A stretch of DNA of 64,000 nucleotides from Hymenobacter sp. PAMC 26628 (GTDB lineage Bacteria; Bacteroidota; Bacteroidia; Cytophagales; Hymenobacteraceae): contig NZ_CP014304.1 in NCBI RefSeq assembly GCF_001562275.1, positions 2,852,001-2,916,000 of the forward strand. Reading direction: 5' to 3'. Positions 53,807 to 64,000 of the stretch are shown here, in pieces. How positions within the stretch are numbered: position 1 is the first letter of the stretch; each line of letters opens with the position of its first letter. The translations under genes and the position numbers were made by a program. The notes beneath the pieces are model-generated. The model searched no databases, had not been told where the DNA came from, and worked only from the letters and a program-made list of their open reading frames with translations.

Positions 53807-54251
53807 GGCACAGTTACCGGCGCGCTCCTGGGCCCACTGGCTAGCCCTGGCATTTTTTGGGGTCGTGTTGGTCCTGTTGGGCCAGTTCCAAGAGGAAGTA
53901 TTTACCGTGCTGACGCGCGCGTGGTGGGCCGCTGGGGCCCCGGGGGCCCCCGGGCTGAGCCAGCACGGCTTGCCGGCGTCGGTCACTTACCACTTGCTCT
54001 ACGCCGGGGCCAGCGCCGGGGCCCTGCACGTGCTGCTGCGCGGGCGCGGCACCCGGTGGGTGGTGGGCGGCTTCAGCGCCGCACTAGTGGCGGGCTTGGG
54101 GCTGCTGGCGTGGGGGCACGCCGCCCACTGGCCCGTGGCCACCGAGCAGGGCCACCTGCTGATTAGCGCGGCTTCCTCGCCGCTGGCGCTGCTGGCCGGC
54201 TACGCACTGGCCCTGCTGGGCCAGCCCGTGGCCACGCCTTCCCAACCGTAG
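53790..54251 (+). CDS. XrtX-associated membrane protein
   Basis: A 153-residue protein with about four membrane helices (WLALAFFGVVLVLLGQF, VTYHLLYAGASAGALHVLL, VVGGFSAALVAGLGLLAWGHAA and SPLALLAGYALALLG). It overlaps the xrtX end by 17 bases, so translation is coupled, and corresponds to the XrtX-associated membrane protein seen beside exosortase X in Bacteroidota. Its role is not established; helping the exosortase fold, or presenting substrate, are possibilities. A terminator follows at 54271. Confidence 0.88.
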   Translation: MSPPRRAQLPARSWAHWLALAFFGVVLVLLGQFQEEVFTVLTRAWWAAGAPGAPGLSQHGLPASVTYHLLYAGASAGALHVLLRGRGTRWVVGGFSAALVAGLGLLAWGHAAHWPVATEQGHLLISAASSPLALLAGYALALLGQPVATPSQP

Positions 54252-54270
54252 CAGCTTTATGTTTTAATAG

Positions 54271-54313
54271 GCGCTTAGGCCGCTGGGGCTTGCCCGGCGG
54301 CCTAAACGCTTTT
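54271..54313 (+). terminator. Rho-independent terminator of the PID-CTERM/xrtX operon
   Basis: GCG-CTTAGGCCGC pairs with GCGGCCTAAA-CGC around a 14-base loop, followed by TTTT. Confidence 0.75.
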
Positions 54314-54393
54314 AGGGCCCCGGGAAGCTGCGGGAAAATACAGCCGAGCCCATTGCTGGCCCCCGCTTCGAAGGGACGTGCCGCAAGGGCATG

Positions 54394-54428
54394 TTGGTCG
54401 TGCGGGAGGAAGGCTCGCTTTACCTTTG
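54394..54428 (+). promoter_or_regulatory. Promoter of AraC gene
   Basis: A perfect -7 box TACCTTTG at 54421-54428 and a TTG at 54394-54396, 24 bases apart, slightly longer than usual. The ATG of the AraC gene is 20 bases past the -7 box. Confidence 0.55.
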
Positions 54429-54447
54429 ATTTCTACAACCAATCGCC

Positions 54448-55377
54448 ATGAAACTTCGCCCTTTGGAAGAGCTCTACACCAAGCTTGTGCCCAAAGCCGA
54501 CGCCGCGGCTGGCGTGTTGCCGCCGCCGGACAGGCGGCGCGAAATCGGGCATTTCAACGTCTTCAACGTGGCGGACCTGATGCTCGACTACCGCAACCGG
54601 CCGCCGATGACCTTCGACCGGCGGGCCTTCTATAAAATCAGCCTGATTCGCGGGCGCAGCCGGATTGAGTACGCCAACCAGGGGCTTGAGGCGGCCGGCA
54701 ACAACCTGTGGTTTGCCTCGCACCGCGTGCCCTACCGCTGGCTGCCGCACGACCAGGCGCAGGCGGGGTATTTCTGCGTGTTCACCGAAGAGTTTTTACG
54801 GCCCGCCAACGGGGGCCTAGTGCTACACGAGCTGCCGGTTTTTCAGCCGAGCGGCTGCCCAGTGGTGGCACTCACTGACGAAGAATACGCAGCCATTGAA
54901 GTCATTTTCAAGAAAATGGTCCAGGAAATTGCCTCCAGCTACGCCTATAAATACGACCTGCTGCGTGCCTACCTGCTGGAGCTTATTCACCGGGGGCAGC
55001 AGCTCCAGCCGGCCCCGGCCCGGGCCCCAACGCACTCGGCAGGGGCCCGGCTGGCGGCCCTGTTTGCCGACCTGCTGGAGCGGCAGTTCCCCCTGGAAGC
55101 CCCGCAGCAGCAGCTGCGCCTGCGCACGGCCACCGACTACGCCGGCCACCTAGCCGTGCACGTCAACCACCTGAACCGGGTGCTGAAGGAAACGACCGGC
55201 TGCACCACCACCGCCCTCATCGGCGGCCGGGTGGCGCAGGAGGCCAAGCTGCTGCTGAAGCAAACGAATTGGACCACCTCGGAAATTGCCAGCAGCCTGG
55301 GTTTTGCCGACGTGGCGCATTTCTGCAACTTCTTCAAGCGCCAGACGGGCCTGGTGCCGGGGGCTTTCCGGGAATAA
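54448..55377 (+). CDS. AraC-family transcriptional regulator
   Basis: A 309-residue regulator with an N-terminal cupin-like sensing domain (about residues 20-150: KISLIRGRSRIEYAN, GNNLWFASHRVPYRW) and a C-terminal AraC HTH domain (about 205-305: HVNHLNRVLKETTG, EAKLLLKQTNWTTSEIASSL, ADVAHFCNFFKRQTG). The ligand is unknown. An SDR gene lies about 110 bases downstream in the same direction, a pairing that is common in Bacteroidota and suggests the regulator controls it. Confidence 0.92.
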   Translation: MKLRPLEELYTKLVPKADAAAGVLPPPDRRREIGHFNVFNVADLMLDYRNRPPMTFDRRAFYKISLIRGRSRIEYANQGLEAAGNNLWFASHRVPYRWLPHDQAQAGYFCVFTEEFLRPANGGLVLHELPVFQPSGCPVVALTDEEYAAIEVIFKKMVQEIASSYAYKYDLLRAYLLELIHRGQQLQPAPARAPTHSAGARLAALFADLLERQFPLEAPQQQLRLRTATDYAGHLAVHVNHLNRVLKETTGCTTTALIGGRVAQEAKLLLKQTNWTTSEIASSLGFADVAHFCNFFKRQTGLVPGAFRE

Positions 55378-55487
55378 TACGAGTGTTTGAATTGTTCAGT
55401 AGATGGTTTGGCTCGCGCAACGCCGCCGCCGCCTGCCTGCCGGACCTTTGTGGGGTACTTACTGATCACCCTCAAACAGACCACCAC

Positions 55488-56366
55488 ATGCGTGTTTTCG
55501 TAACCGGCGCTACGGGCTTCATCGGCTCGGCCATCGTTCAAGAACTACTCGGCGCGGGCCACCAGGTGCTCGGCCTCGCCCGCTCGGAAGCCGCCGCCCA
55601 GGCCCTCACCGCCGCGGGCGCCGAGGCCCACCCGGGGGCCCTCGGCGACCTCGACAGCCTGCGGCGCGGCGCGGCGGCCGCGGACGGCGTCATCCACGCG
55701 GCCTACGGCCACGATTTCTCCGCCTATGAGGCCGCGGGCCAAGCCGATAAACTGGCCATTGAAACGCTCGGCAGCGCGCTGGCCAGTTCGGGCCGCCCCT
55801 TGGTGGTCACTGCCGGGCTGGCGGGCCTGGCCCTGGGGCGCCTCGGCACCGAAGAAGACACGCCCGGCCCTTCGCCCCGCTTGTCGGAGCCGGCCGCGCT
55901 GGCGCTGGTGGCGCAGGGCGTGCGGGCGTCCGTGGTACGCCTGGCGCCCTCCGTGCACGACCATGGCGACTACGGCTTCGTGCCAACGCTCATTAATATT
56001 GCCCGCCAAACGGGCGTGGCGGCGTACGTAGGCGAAGGGCTTAACCGCTGGTCCGCCGTGCACCGGCTCGATGCGGCCCACCTCTTCCGGCTGGCGCTGG
56101 AGCACGGCGTGGCCGGGGCCCGCTACCACGGCGTGGCCGACGAAGGCGTGCGGATGCGCGAGCTTGCGGCCATCATTGGCCGCCACTTGGGCGTGCCGGT
56201 CGCCAGCAAATCACCCGCGTAGGCCGACGACCACTTTGGCTGGATGGCCCGCTTCGTCGGCATGGACATGCCGGCCTCCAGTACCCTCACGCAGCAAGAA
56301 CTAGCCTGGTACCCCAGCCACAAGGGCCTGCTGGCCGATTTGGAAGAGGGCAGCTATTTCAAGTAG
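55488..56366 (+). pseudogene. NAD(P)-dependent SDR/epimerase interrupted by a TAG codon
   Basis: An extended short-chain dehydrogenase with the nucleotide-binding motif GATGFIG near the N-terminus, DLDSLRRGAAAADGVIHAA and VRLAPSVHDHGDYGFVPTL. The frame reaches a TAG at 56220-56222 right after VASKSPA. The same frame then continues with native sequence (ADDHFGWMARFVGMDMP, ELAWYPSHKGLLADLE) to a TAG at 56364, where family members normally end. One nonsense substitution therefore removes the last 48 residues or so. It may still make a truncated protein of 244 residues. Confidence 0.85.
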
Positions 56367-56372
56367 CCGGTC

Positions 56373-56484
56373 AGTAGCTTGGACTTTGTAGTCCGAGCGT
56401 AGGCGCAGCGGGCATCCCGCGTCCGGCTCGTGCTACCGGAACTGCTCGCTGCGCTCGCGCTCGGACTACAAAGTCCAAGCTACT
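56373..56484. repeat. Palindromic element between convergent genes
   Basis: AGTAGCTTGGACTTTGTAGT plus CCGAGCG pairs perfectly with CGCTCGGACTACAAAGTCCA plus AGCTACT, with about 58 bases between arms. It lies between the SDR stop and the GH97 stop, where it may end transcription from both sides. Confidence 0.8.
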
Positions 56485-56495
56485 CCCTGGCGGCC

Positions 56496-58763
<2,268 letters not shown>

Positions 58764-59207
58764 CTACGAAACCAATGGCAAACCCGGGGCCCCGGGCCCG
58801 CCGCCGTCCGCCGCCACCAGCCACGCGTAAGCCGCAGGCACGTCGTAGAAGGCCATGACCGTGGGCCCGGCCGCGGCCATGGCCAGCGCCACTTCGGCCG
58901 AGCGCCAGCTCCCCGACTCGGCCGCGTACACCCAGGCCATGTGCCGGAGCCCGGCCGCGCCCAGGCCCGGCAGCACCTCGCGGATGACCCACTCGGCGTT
59001 TTCCAGGTGCCACAGGCTGGTCACGTTGGTGTTGTCGTTCAGTAGCTTGCGGCAGCCCGTGGCTTGCAGGAAGTACTGCAACTGCGCCGCGCCGCGCGTC
59101 ACCGTTGCACGGGTTTGGGGGCCCCGCCAGTCCACGTACAGCCACCCCCGGGGCACGTCGTGCACAATGGTAACGGATGGCCAAGACAACAGCAATGAGT
59201 ACGGCAT
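58764..59207 (-). CDS. STAS/SpoIIAA-like domain protein
   Basis: A 147-residue soluble protein. Segments such as IVHDVPRGWLYVDWRGPQT, LNDNTNVTSLWHLENAEWVI and LRHMAWVYAAESGSWRSAEV follow the pattern of SpoIIAA-like (STAS-type) proteins in this lineage, which may bind nucleotides or partner proteins. Function is unknown. It lies about 100 bases upstream of the GH97 gene in the same direction, but nothing links their roles. Confidence 0.7.
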   Translation of the reverse strand: MPYSLLLSWPSVTIVHDVPRGWLYVDWRGPQTRATVTRGAAQLQYFLQATGCRKLLNDNTNVTSLWHLENAEWVIREVLPGLGAAGLRHMAWVYAAESGSWRSAEVALAMAAAGPTVMAFYDVPAAYAWLVAADGGGPGAPGLPLVS

Positions 59208-59660
59208 AGCGCGAAGAAAATGAGCAAGGGCCCAGGCAGAAACCGGGCCACACCGCGGAGCTAGTAAGCACCCCGGGTCGCCTTCAACCGGCCAGCAGGG
59301 GCACTCCCTAACCCACTAGCTGCTCGTTGCTGCCCGTTGAAAAACCCATAAGTCAACGGTTGCCAACAAGTGCCAACGAGCAACTGGTAACTCGTTTGCT
59401 TTTACGCAGTTGCTTGGCAGGCCTCGCCAGGGCCCCAGGTTGGCCCCAAAGCCTGCGCAAATGGAACCCAAAGTACTTTTTCGCAGGTTTTCAATAAATT
59501 AACTTGCAGTGGGGCCAACCTTCTTTCTGCTGGGCCCGGGCGTGGGTTTTGGGCCCGCGAACCTTAGGGACGGCCCGGGACTTATGGTCCCAACCACCGG
59601 GTGCCGTTTGGAGTAAAAGGCCCTGGCCCTGGTTTGGCCATTCTTATTCTTTCTTTACAT
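59208..59660. other. Intergenic region with an imperfect palindrome
   Basis: About 450 bases upstream of the sorbosone-type dehydrogenase. An imperfect palindrome at 59324-59398 (GCTCGTTGC ... CCGTTGA with its complement) recalls the one at 53164. No gene is supported. Confidence 0.5.
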
Positions 59661-60941
59661 ATGAAAATTTCTGCCCTTCGCTCTGCTCTGCTGCCCGCCG
59701 CCCTGGCCGGCGGCGCAGCCCTGCTTGCCCTTGCGCCGGCCGCGCCCCGCGTGGCCCCCGACCCCGGCAACGCTGGCCTGAAACTACCGACCGGCTTTGG
59801 GGCCCTGGTGGTGGCCGAAACCGGCGGCAAGGCCCGGCACCTCGCCGTCACGCCCGAGGGCACGGTGTACGTAAAACTCAACAAGCCCACGGCCCAGGGC
59901 GGCATCCTGGTGCTGAAGCCCTCGGCAACCGGCAAGGCCACCGTAGCCAGCGGCTTCGGCAACTACGGCGGCACGGGCATGTACCTCAAAAACGGGTACT
60001 TGTACGCCTCGTCCGACAAAGACGTGTACCGCTACAAGCTCGACGCCAAAAACCAAGTCATCAACCCCGCCCAGCCCGAACTGGTGGTGGCGGGCCTCAA
60101 GCTGGGCCAGGAGCACGAGAGCAAGTCCATCGTGCTCGACAACGCCGGCAACCTCTACGTGAACGTGGGGGCCTACTCCAACTCGTGCCAAGTGAAGGAC
60201 CGCGAGAAGGGCTCGATGGGCATCGCCAACTGCCCGGTCCTGGACTCGGCGGGCGGCATCTGGCAGTTCAAGGCCGATGGGCAGCGCCAGCGCCAGGCCC
60301 AGGGCACGCGCTACACCACCGGCCTGCGCAACGTGGTGGGCCTCGACTGGAACGAGAAGGACAACCAGCTCTTCGTGATGCAGCACGGCCGCGACCAACT
60401 GCACGACATCTTCCCGGCCATGTACGACGAGAAAACCTCGTCCCAGCTGCCGGCCGAGTGCATGTACGCCCTCAAGTCGGGCGACAACGCCGGCTGGCCC
60501 TACATCTACTATGACCCCGCCAAGCGCCAGAAAATGCTGGCCCCCGAGTACGGCGGCGACGGCAAAAAAGCTGTGACCGACAAGTACATTGACCCGGTGG
60601 CCGCCTACCCCGCCCACATGGCCCCCGACGCGCTGCTGTTCTACACCGGTAGCATGTTCCCGGCCAAATACCGCAACGGGGCCTTCATCGCCTTCCACGG
60701 CTCCTGGAACCGGGCCCCCGAGCCCCAGATGGGCTACTTCGTGGCCTTCCAGCCCTTCAAGGACGGCAAGCCCAGCGGCCCCTATGAGGTATTTGCCGAC
60801 AACTTCGCCGGCACGGCCGCTAAAACCGCTTCGGGCCGCGCCGACCACCGCCCCTGCGGCTTGGCCCAGGGCCCCGACGGCTCGCTCTACGTGAGCGACG
60901 ACTCGAAAGGCACCATTTTCCGCATCGTTTACAACAAGTAG
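59661..60941 (+). CDS. PQQ-type sugar/sorbosone dehydrogenase-like protein
   Basis: A 426-residue exported beta-propeller. From the ATG at 59661 it has a signal peptide (LLPAALAGGAALLALAPAA), then propeller strands with EHESKSIVLDNAGNLYVNVG, TTGLRNVVGLDWNEKDNQLFV, ECMYALKSGDNAGWPYIYY, FIAFHGSWNRAPEPQMGY and the end CGLAQGPDGSLYVSDD. This fits soluble PQQ/sorbosone-type dehydrogenases, which oxidise sugars or alcohols in the periplasm. The cofactor is assumed. The cytochrome c gene begins two bases after its stop and is the likely electron acceptor. Confidence 0.9.
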   Translation: MKISALRSALLPAALAGGAALLALAPAAPRVAPDPGNAGLKLPTGFGALVVAETGGKARHLAVTPEGTVYVKLNKPTAQGGILVLKPSATGKATVASGFGNYGGTGMYLKNGYLYASSDKDVYRYKLDAKNQVINPAQPELVVAGLKLGQEHESKSIVLDNAGNLYVNVGAYSNSCQVKDREKGSMGIANCPVLDSAGGIWQFKADGQRQRQAQGTRYTTGLRNVVGLDWNEKDNQLFVMQHGRDQLHDIFPAMYDEKTSSQLPAECMYALKSGDNAGWPYIYYDPAKRQKMLAPEYGGDGKKAVTDKYIDPVAAYPAHMAPDALLFYTGSMFPAKYRNGAFIAFHGSWNRAPEPQMGYFVAFQPFKDGKPSGPYEVFADNFAGTAAKTASGRADHRPCGLAQGPDGSLYVSDDSKGTIFRIVYNK

Positions 60942-60942
60942 C

Positions 60943-61401
60943 ATGACCCGTTCTTCCCTTTTGGGGGCCGCCCTCCTGCTGGCTGCGGTCCTGGCGCTGC
61001 CGGGCGCTGGGCCCGCGGGGGCCCAAACCAAGCCCAAACCTAAAGCCGCTGCCGCCGGGGCCCCCGCCCCGGCGCTGCTGGCCCAAGGCAAGCAAGTATA
61101 CACGCAATACTGCCTCAGCTGCCACCAGGCCGACGGCGGCGGCGTACAAAACATGAACCCGCCCCTCACTAAAACCGAGTACGTGCTCGGCGACAAAGCG
61201 CGGCTAACCAATATCCTGGTGCACGGCTTTGCGGAGAAAGTGGAAATCCAAGGCGAGACGTACCGCAACGTCATGCCAGCCCACGACTTTCTCACCGACG
61301 CGCAAATGGCCGCCGTGCTCACCTACGTGCGCAACTCGTTCGGCAACAAAGCCAGCGCCGTGAGCGTAGCCGAGGTAAAAGCTACCCGCGCCAGCAAGTA
61401 A
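60943..61401 (+). CDS. Class I c-type cytochrome
   Basis: A 152-residue exported monohaem cytochrome. It has a signal peptide (LLAAVLALPGAGPAGAQ), an Ala/Pro/Lys linker, the haem motif CLSCH (about residues 59-63), and a distal Met ligand probably in RNVMPAHDF. It directly follows the sorbosone-type dehydrogenase, one base between stop and start, so the pair forms a two-gene electron-transfer unit. A nested palindrome lies immediately after the stop. Confidence 0.95.
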   Translation: MTRSSLLGAALLLAAVLALPGAGPAGAQTKPKPKAAAAGAPAPALLAQGKQVYTQYCLSCHQADGGGVQNMNPPLTKTEYVLGDKARLTNILVHGFAEKVEIQGETYRNVMPAHDFLTDAQMAAVLTYVRNSFGNKASAVSVAEVKATRASK

Positions 61402-61587
61402 CGTAGCGTGGACGCTGCGCGTCCTGCCGGCAATAGATGTAGCGCGAACTCTGTAGTCCGCGGCTCTCGCTTTGTCCTGCCGATTATCGGGCAGCGACCA
61501 GGTAGCGCCGCGAGCCACAGAGTTCGCGCTACATCTATTACCGGTAAGACAAAGCGAAAGGCACTGACTCGCAGAGTCCACGCTACG
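61402..61587. repeat. Nested palindromic element between convergent genes
   Basis: Outer arms CGTAGCGTGGAC/GTCCACGCTACG and inner arms CCGGCAATAGATGTAGCGCG plus AACTCTG against CAGAGTTCGCGCTACATCTA plus TTACCGG (one mismatch). The outer arm covers the stop codon of the histidine kinase at 61583-61585. It may be one element inserted in another. Confidence 0.8.
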
Positions 61588-62845
61588 CCCCAAACTGTAC
61601 CCGCAGCACATGGCGCCGGCCGGCTGGCTCGAACATGTAGCTCACTCCAAACCCGTAGTACACCCCAATTTGCTGCACGATGCTCAGGCCCAACCCGGGC
61701 GAGTCGGCGGTGGCGCGGTGCTTGCGAAAGCGTTCGAAGAAGCGGGCCGGGTCGCCGCCCGGGTCGGCCCCGGGGTTGCTGATTTCGAAAAAGTTGCCGC
61801 CCAGCACCGCCGTTACATCGCCGCCCGGCTCGTTGTGCTTGATGGCGTTGTGCAGCAGGTTGTGCACCAGCGAATCGGCCAGGCCGGGGTGCATGTACAC
61901 CACCAGGGCCGCCGGCGCGTGCAGGTGCAAGGCCAAGCCCCGGGCTTCGAGTAGGGGCCCCAGCTGCCGGCTTTTTTCGGCCACTAGCTCGTCAAGCCGC
62001 ACCGGGGCGGCGGCGGCAAACTGCCGGTTTTCGATGCGGCTGAGCAGCCCCAGGGCTTGGTGCAGGCGCGAGAGGCGGCGCGTGGCACCGTATAATTCCG
62101 CCAGTAGCGGCGCGGCGGCGGGGTCGCGCTCCAGGACCGGCAGTTGCAGCAGTTGTTCCAGCTGGGCCTGCATAATGGCCAGCGGCGTCTGGGTTTCGTG
62201 GGCCGCGTTGGCCGTGAACTCGCGCAGGTTTTCGTAGTCGGCCACCAGGCGCTGGCTGAGGTGCGTCAGGGCCAGGTTCAGTTCGGCAAACTCGGCGATG
62301 GCGGGCGTGGGCAGCGCCAGGGGCTGGTGCTGCTGCAAGTCGTAGCCGCGCAGGGCCCCCAGCGTGTGCCGAAACGGGGCCCAGAGCCGCCCCGCTAGCC
62401 AGCGGTTGAGCAGGGCCGCGCCGCCCAGCAGCGCCGCCAGCACGCCCAGCATGGTGGTGAGAATGACGCGCACCAAATCGTCGGTTTCGACCAGCGACTT
62501 GCGCACCGTCACCCACGCCGGGGGCCCCGCCGCCGGGCGCACCGCAAACGTGAGCTGCCGGTGCGGCACCCATTCGTGCTCCAGCGTGTCGCGCAGCACA
62601 ATGTCGCTGAAGCCCACCGGCCGGGGCCCCGTGCTCACGTCCAGCCCCGACTCGAACGGGGGCGCCGGCAGCGGCCGGCCGGCGCGCACCTGCTGCTCAA
62701 CTTCGTGGCGGCGAACGGCCAGCTGCTCGCCTACCTCGTGGCGCAAGGCGTGGTTCACGCCTACGTACAGGGCCCCGCTGCCCACCGCGAACAGCACCGC
62801 CGCCAGGGCCAGGTAGTAGCGGTTGGTGGCGGCGAGCAGCTTCAT
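61583..62845 (-). CDS. Sensor histidine kinase, EnvZ/CusS-like membrane type
   Basis: A 420-residue inner-membrane sensor with two membrane helices (YYLALAAVLFAVGSGALYVGV and VILTTMLGVLAALLGGAALL), a periplasmic loop between them, and a cytosolic kinase. The HisKA box is unusual: FTANAAHETQTPLAIM instead of HELRTPL, though the His is present. HATPase_c elements are HNLLHNAIKHN, FERFRKH and GLGLSIVQQIG. Its gene is 215 bases downstream of the OmpR-type regulator and forms a two-component pair with it. The signal is unknown. Confidence 0.93.
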   Translation of the reverse strand: MKLLAATNRYYLALAAVLFAVGSGALYVGVNHALRHEVGEQLAVRRHEVEQQVRAGRPLPAPPFESGLDVSTGPRPVGFSDIVLRDTLEHEWVPHRQLTFAVRPAAGPPAWVTVRKSLVETDDLVRVILTTMLGVLAALLGGAALLNRWLAGRLWAPFRHTLGALRGYDLQQHQPLALPTPAIAEFAELNLALTHLSQRLVADYENLREFTANAAHETQTPLAIMQAQLEQLLQLPVLERDPAAAPLLAELYGATRRLSRLHQALGLLSRIENRQFAAAAPVRLDELVAEKSRQLGPLLEARGLALHLHAPAALVVYMHPGLADSLVHNLLHNAIKHNEPGGDVTAVLGGNFFEISNPGADPGGDPARFFERFRKHRATADSPGLGLSIVQQIGVYYGFGVSYMFEPAGRRHVLRVQFGA

Positions 62846-62917
62846 ATTTTCAAGGAGCGAACGGGTGAATGAGCGAGGTGGTGGATCAATGGGTGAATTA
62901 TAGAACGAGCCACAAGC

Positions 62918-63009
62918 CCGTCATGCTGAGCGCAGCGAAGCATCTTTCTGGCGCCAGCAATCAGGATTAGTTACGCGAAAAAGATGCTTCGCTGCGCTCA
63001 GCATGACGG
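62918..63009. repeat. HAEPVEA-type palindromic element
   Basis: CCGTCATGCTGAGCGCAGCG plus AAGCATCTTT pairs with AAAGATGCTT plus CGCTGCGCTCAGCATGACGG without mismatch, with a 33-base loop. It sits between the response-regulator gene and the histidine-kinase gene, so the two are separated by a strong hairpin within the likely operon. It is the closest relative of the insert in cusA. Confidence 0.9.
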
Positions 63010-63060
63010 TCTAATTCTCACATTTGAAACACATTCCACACATTTTCACATTTAAACAAC

Positions 63061-63738
63061 CTACTCGCTGCTAAGCTTATACCCTACGCCGTACATGGTA
63101 CGAATGTAATTATCGGCGCCTTTTTCCTGGAGCTTTTTGCGCAGGTTTTTGAAGTGGGTGTAGATGAAATCGAATGAGTCGGCGGCGTCCACGGCGTCGC
63201 CGCAGAGGTGCTCGGCGATGGCTTCTTTGGTGAGGACGCGGTCGGGGTTGGCGAGCAGGTAGAGGAGCAGGTCGTACTCTTTGCGGGTGAGGGCAAGGGG
63301 CTCGCCGCGCACCAGCACTTCGGCTTGGTCGGGCCACACCAGCAGGTCGCGGAACACGATGTGGTGCTGCCCCTGGAACTGCCGCCGCCGGATGATGGCC
63401 CGCAGCCGGGCGTTCAGCTCCGAGAGGTGAAAGGGCTTGACGAGGTAGTCGTCGGCCCCCAGGTCGAGGCCGGCGATGCGGTCCTCCAGGGTATCGCGGG
63501 CGGTGAAGATGAGCACGCCGGCCGGCGAATTATCGGCCTTCAGGACCCGCACCAGGTCGAGGCCGTTGCCGTCGGGCAGCGTAAGGTCGAGCAGCACGCA
63601 GTCGTAGCGGTAGAGCTTGATTTTCTCGTAGGCCTGGGCAAAATCGGCCGCCACTTCCACCACGTAGCCGCCGGGGCGCAGCGATTCGAGCAGCACGGCG
63701 CGCAGGGCAGGTTCGTCTTCGATAAGCAGGAGCTTCAT
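63061..63738 (-). CDS. OmpR-family DNA-binding response regulator
   Basis: A 225-residue two-domain regulator: receiver (IEDEPALRAVLLES, phosphorylated Asp in VLLDLTLPDGNG, FTARD, LVKPF) and winged-helix output (LTRKEYDLLLYLLANPDRVL ... VYTHFKNLRKKL-like, MYGVGYKL). It is upstream of the histidine kinase at 61583, and a palindromic element separates them. The unit is divergent from an exported-protein gene at 63899, a probable target. Confidence 0.95.
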   Translation of the reverse strand: MKLLLIEDEPALRAVLLESLRPGGYVVEVAADFAQAYEKIKLYRYDCVLLDLTLPDGNGLDLVRVLKADNSPAGVLIFTARDTLEDRIAGLDLGADDYLVKPFHLSELNARLRAIIRRRQFQGQHHIVFRDLLVWPDQAEVLVRGEPLALTRKEYDLLLYLLANPDRVLTKEAIAEHLCGDAVDAADSFDFIYTHFKNLRKKLQEKGADNYIRTMYGVGYKLSSE

Positions 63739-63898
63739 GAAAAGATAATCGGGCCGCGGGCGGGAAGTTTCGCCGGCCAGGCTGCGAAAAAACGAAGCAA
63801 AGCTGGGGGAAATCTGTGGCCCGGCCCGGCGGCTGGGGCCCCAACGGTGGCAGCCGCCAACATTGCTTCAGAATTATGGAAGACTTTTACGGTGTTTA

Positions 63899-64000
63899 GT
63901 GCTTGCTTCTCCCCTTATCTCGCTCGCTGTGGTGCTTTTTGTTTTTCGCTGGCTAGCCGCAGGGGCCCTGGTGCTGGGCCTAGGGGCCGGGGCGGCCCGT
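63899..64000 (+). CDS. Start of a divergent gene with signal-like N-terminus (partial)
   Basis: The frame is open from a GTG at 63899 to the window end and reads as a signal peptide or membrane anchor (LASPLISLAVVLFVFRWLAAGALVLGLG). The gene runs beyond the edge, and a later GTG is an alternative start. It is divergent from the OmpR-type regulator, about 160 bases apart, so it may be a regulated target such as an efflux channel. The call rests only on 34 codons. Confidence 0.4.
   Translation, partial: MLASPLISLAVVLFVFRWLAAGALVLGLGAGAAR

Noticed and set aside
59504..60514. Long plus-strand frame overlapping the sorbosone-type dehydrogenase
   Set aside because: Arg/Pro/Gly-rich shadow in another phase; the true gene has signal peptide and propeller motifs.

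Overview
The window looks like a chromosome segment of a GC-rich Bacteroidota, most likely Hymenobacter or a close relative. The evidence is lineage-typical content: MutS2, a TIGR02757 protein, SusB-like GH97, TonB receptors with carboxypeptidase-like N-termini, a T9SS sorting tail, exosortase X with a PID-CTERM substrate, HYC_CC_PP and XrtX-associated proteins. Promoters with the Bacteroidota -7 box TAnnTTTG and many GGGGCCCC tracts fit as well. Genus is inference.

Layout. 1-10.2 kb is core: the edge of an AT-rich zinc-finger-like gene, mutS2, a small membrane protein, TIGR02757, a YcxB-like protein, a LysM/RlpA-like protein, kdsB, DUF1622, HPP, a SUI1-like factor, a lipid kinase and gapA. 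At 10.47 kb a tRNA-Glu(TTC) marks the start of an accessory stretch: a serine recombinase with an AT-rich unknown gene, then relics of an IS5 transposase and of another gene.

12.6-29.7 kb is a copper/silver handling region. A long minus-strand operon encodes HYC_CC_PP, CusA, CusC, two tandem CusB-like adaptors and a small lipoprotein; three of these carry YTCPMHP heavy-metal-binding domains. cusA is cut in two by a 136-bp palindromic element flanked by a 5-bp repeat. A decayed pseudogene and an IS630 transposase broken by an intact IS3 follow. Next come a 16-Cys copper-storage-type protein, an HMA-AraC fusion regulator, a His-rich secreted protein, the CopA ATPase, a cupredoxin-like protein and a second HMA-AraC regulator.

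30-39 kb is mixed: a TonB receptor, a truncated lipoprotein in repeats, IS3 and PAS-domain debris, an RsbQ-like hydrolase, a six-PAS histidine kinase with its response regulator, and a decayed IS630. 39-46.6 kb holds uxuA, small secreted proteins, a TPR protein, HupE/UreJ and a TonB receptor. 47-54.3 kb carries two DUF4331 paralogues (the second with a T9SS tail), then a compact PID-CTERM/exosortase X/partner operon closed by a terminator. The end has an AraC regulator, an SDR broken by a nonsense codon, GH97, a STAS-like protein, a sorbosone-dehydrogenase-type enzyme with cytochrome c, an OmpR-type two-component system and the start of a divergent gene. Intergenic palindromes are frequent, several between convergent genes.
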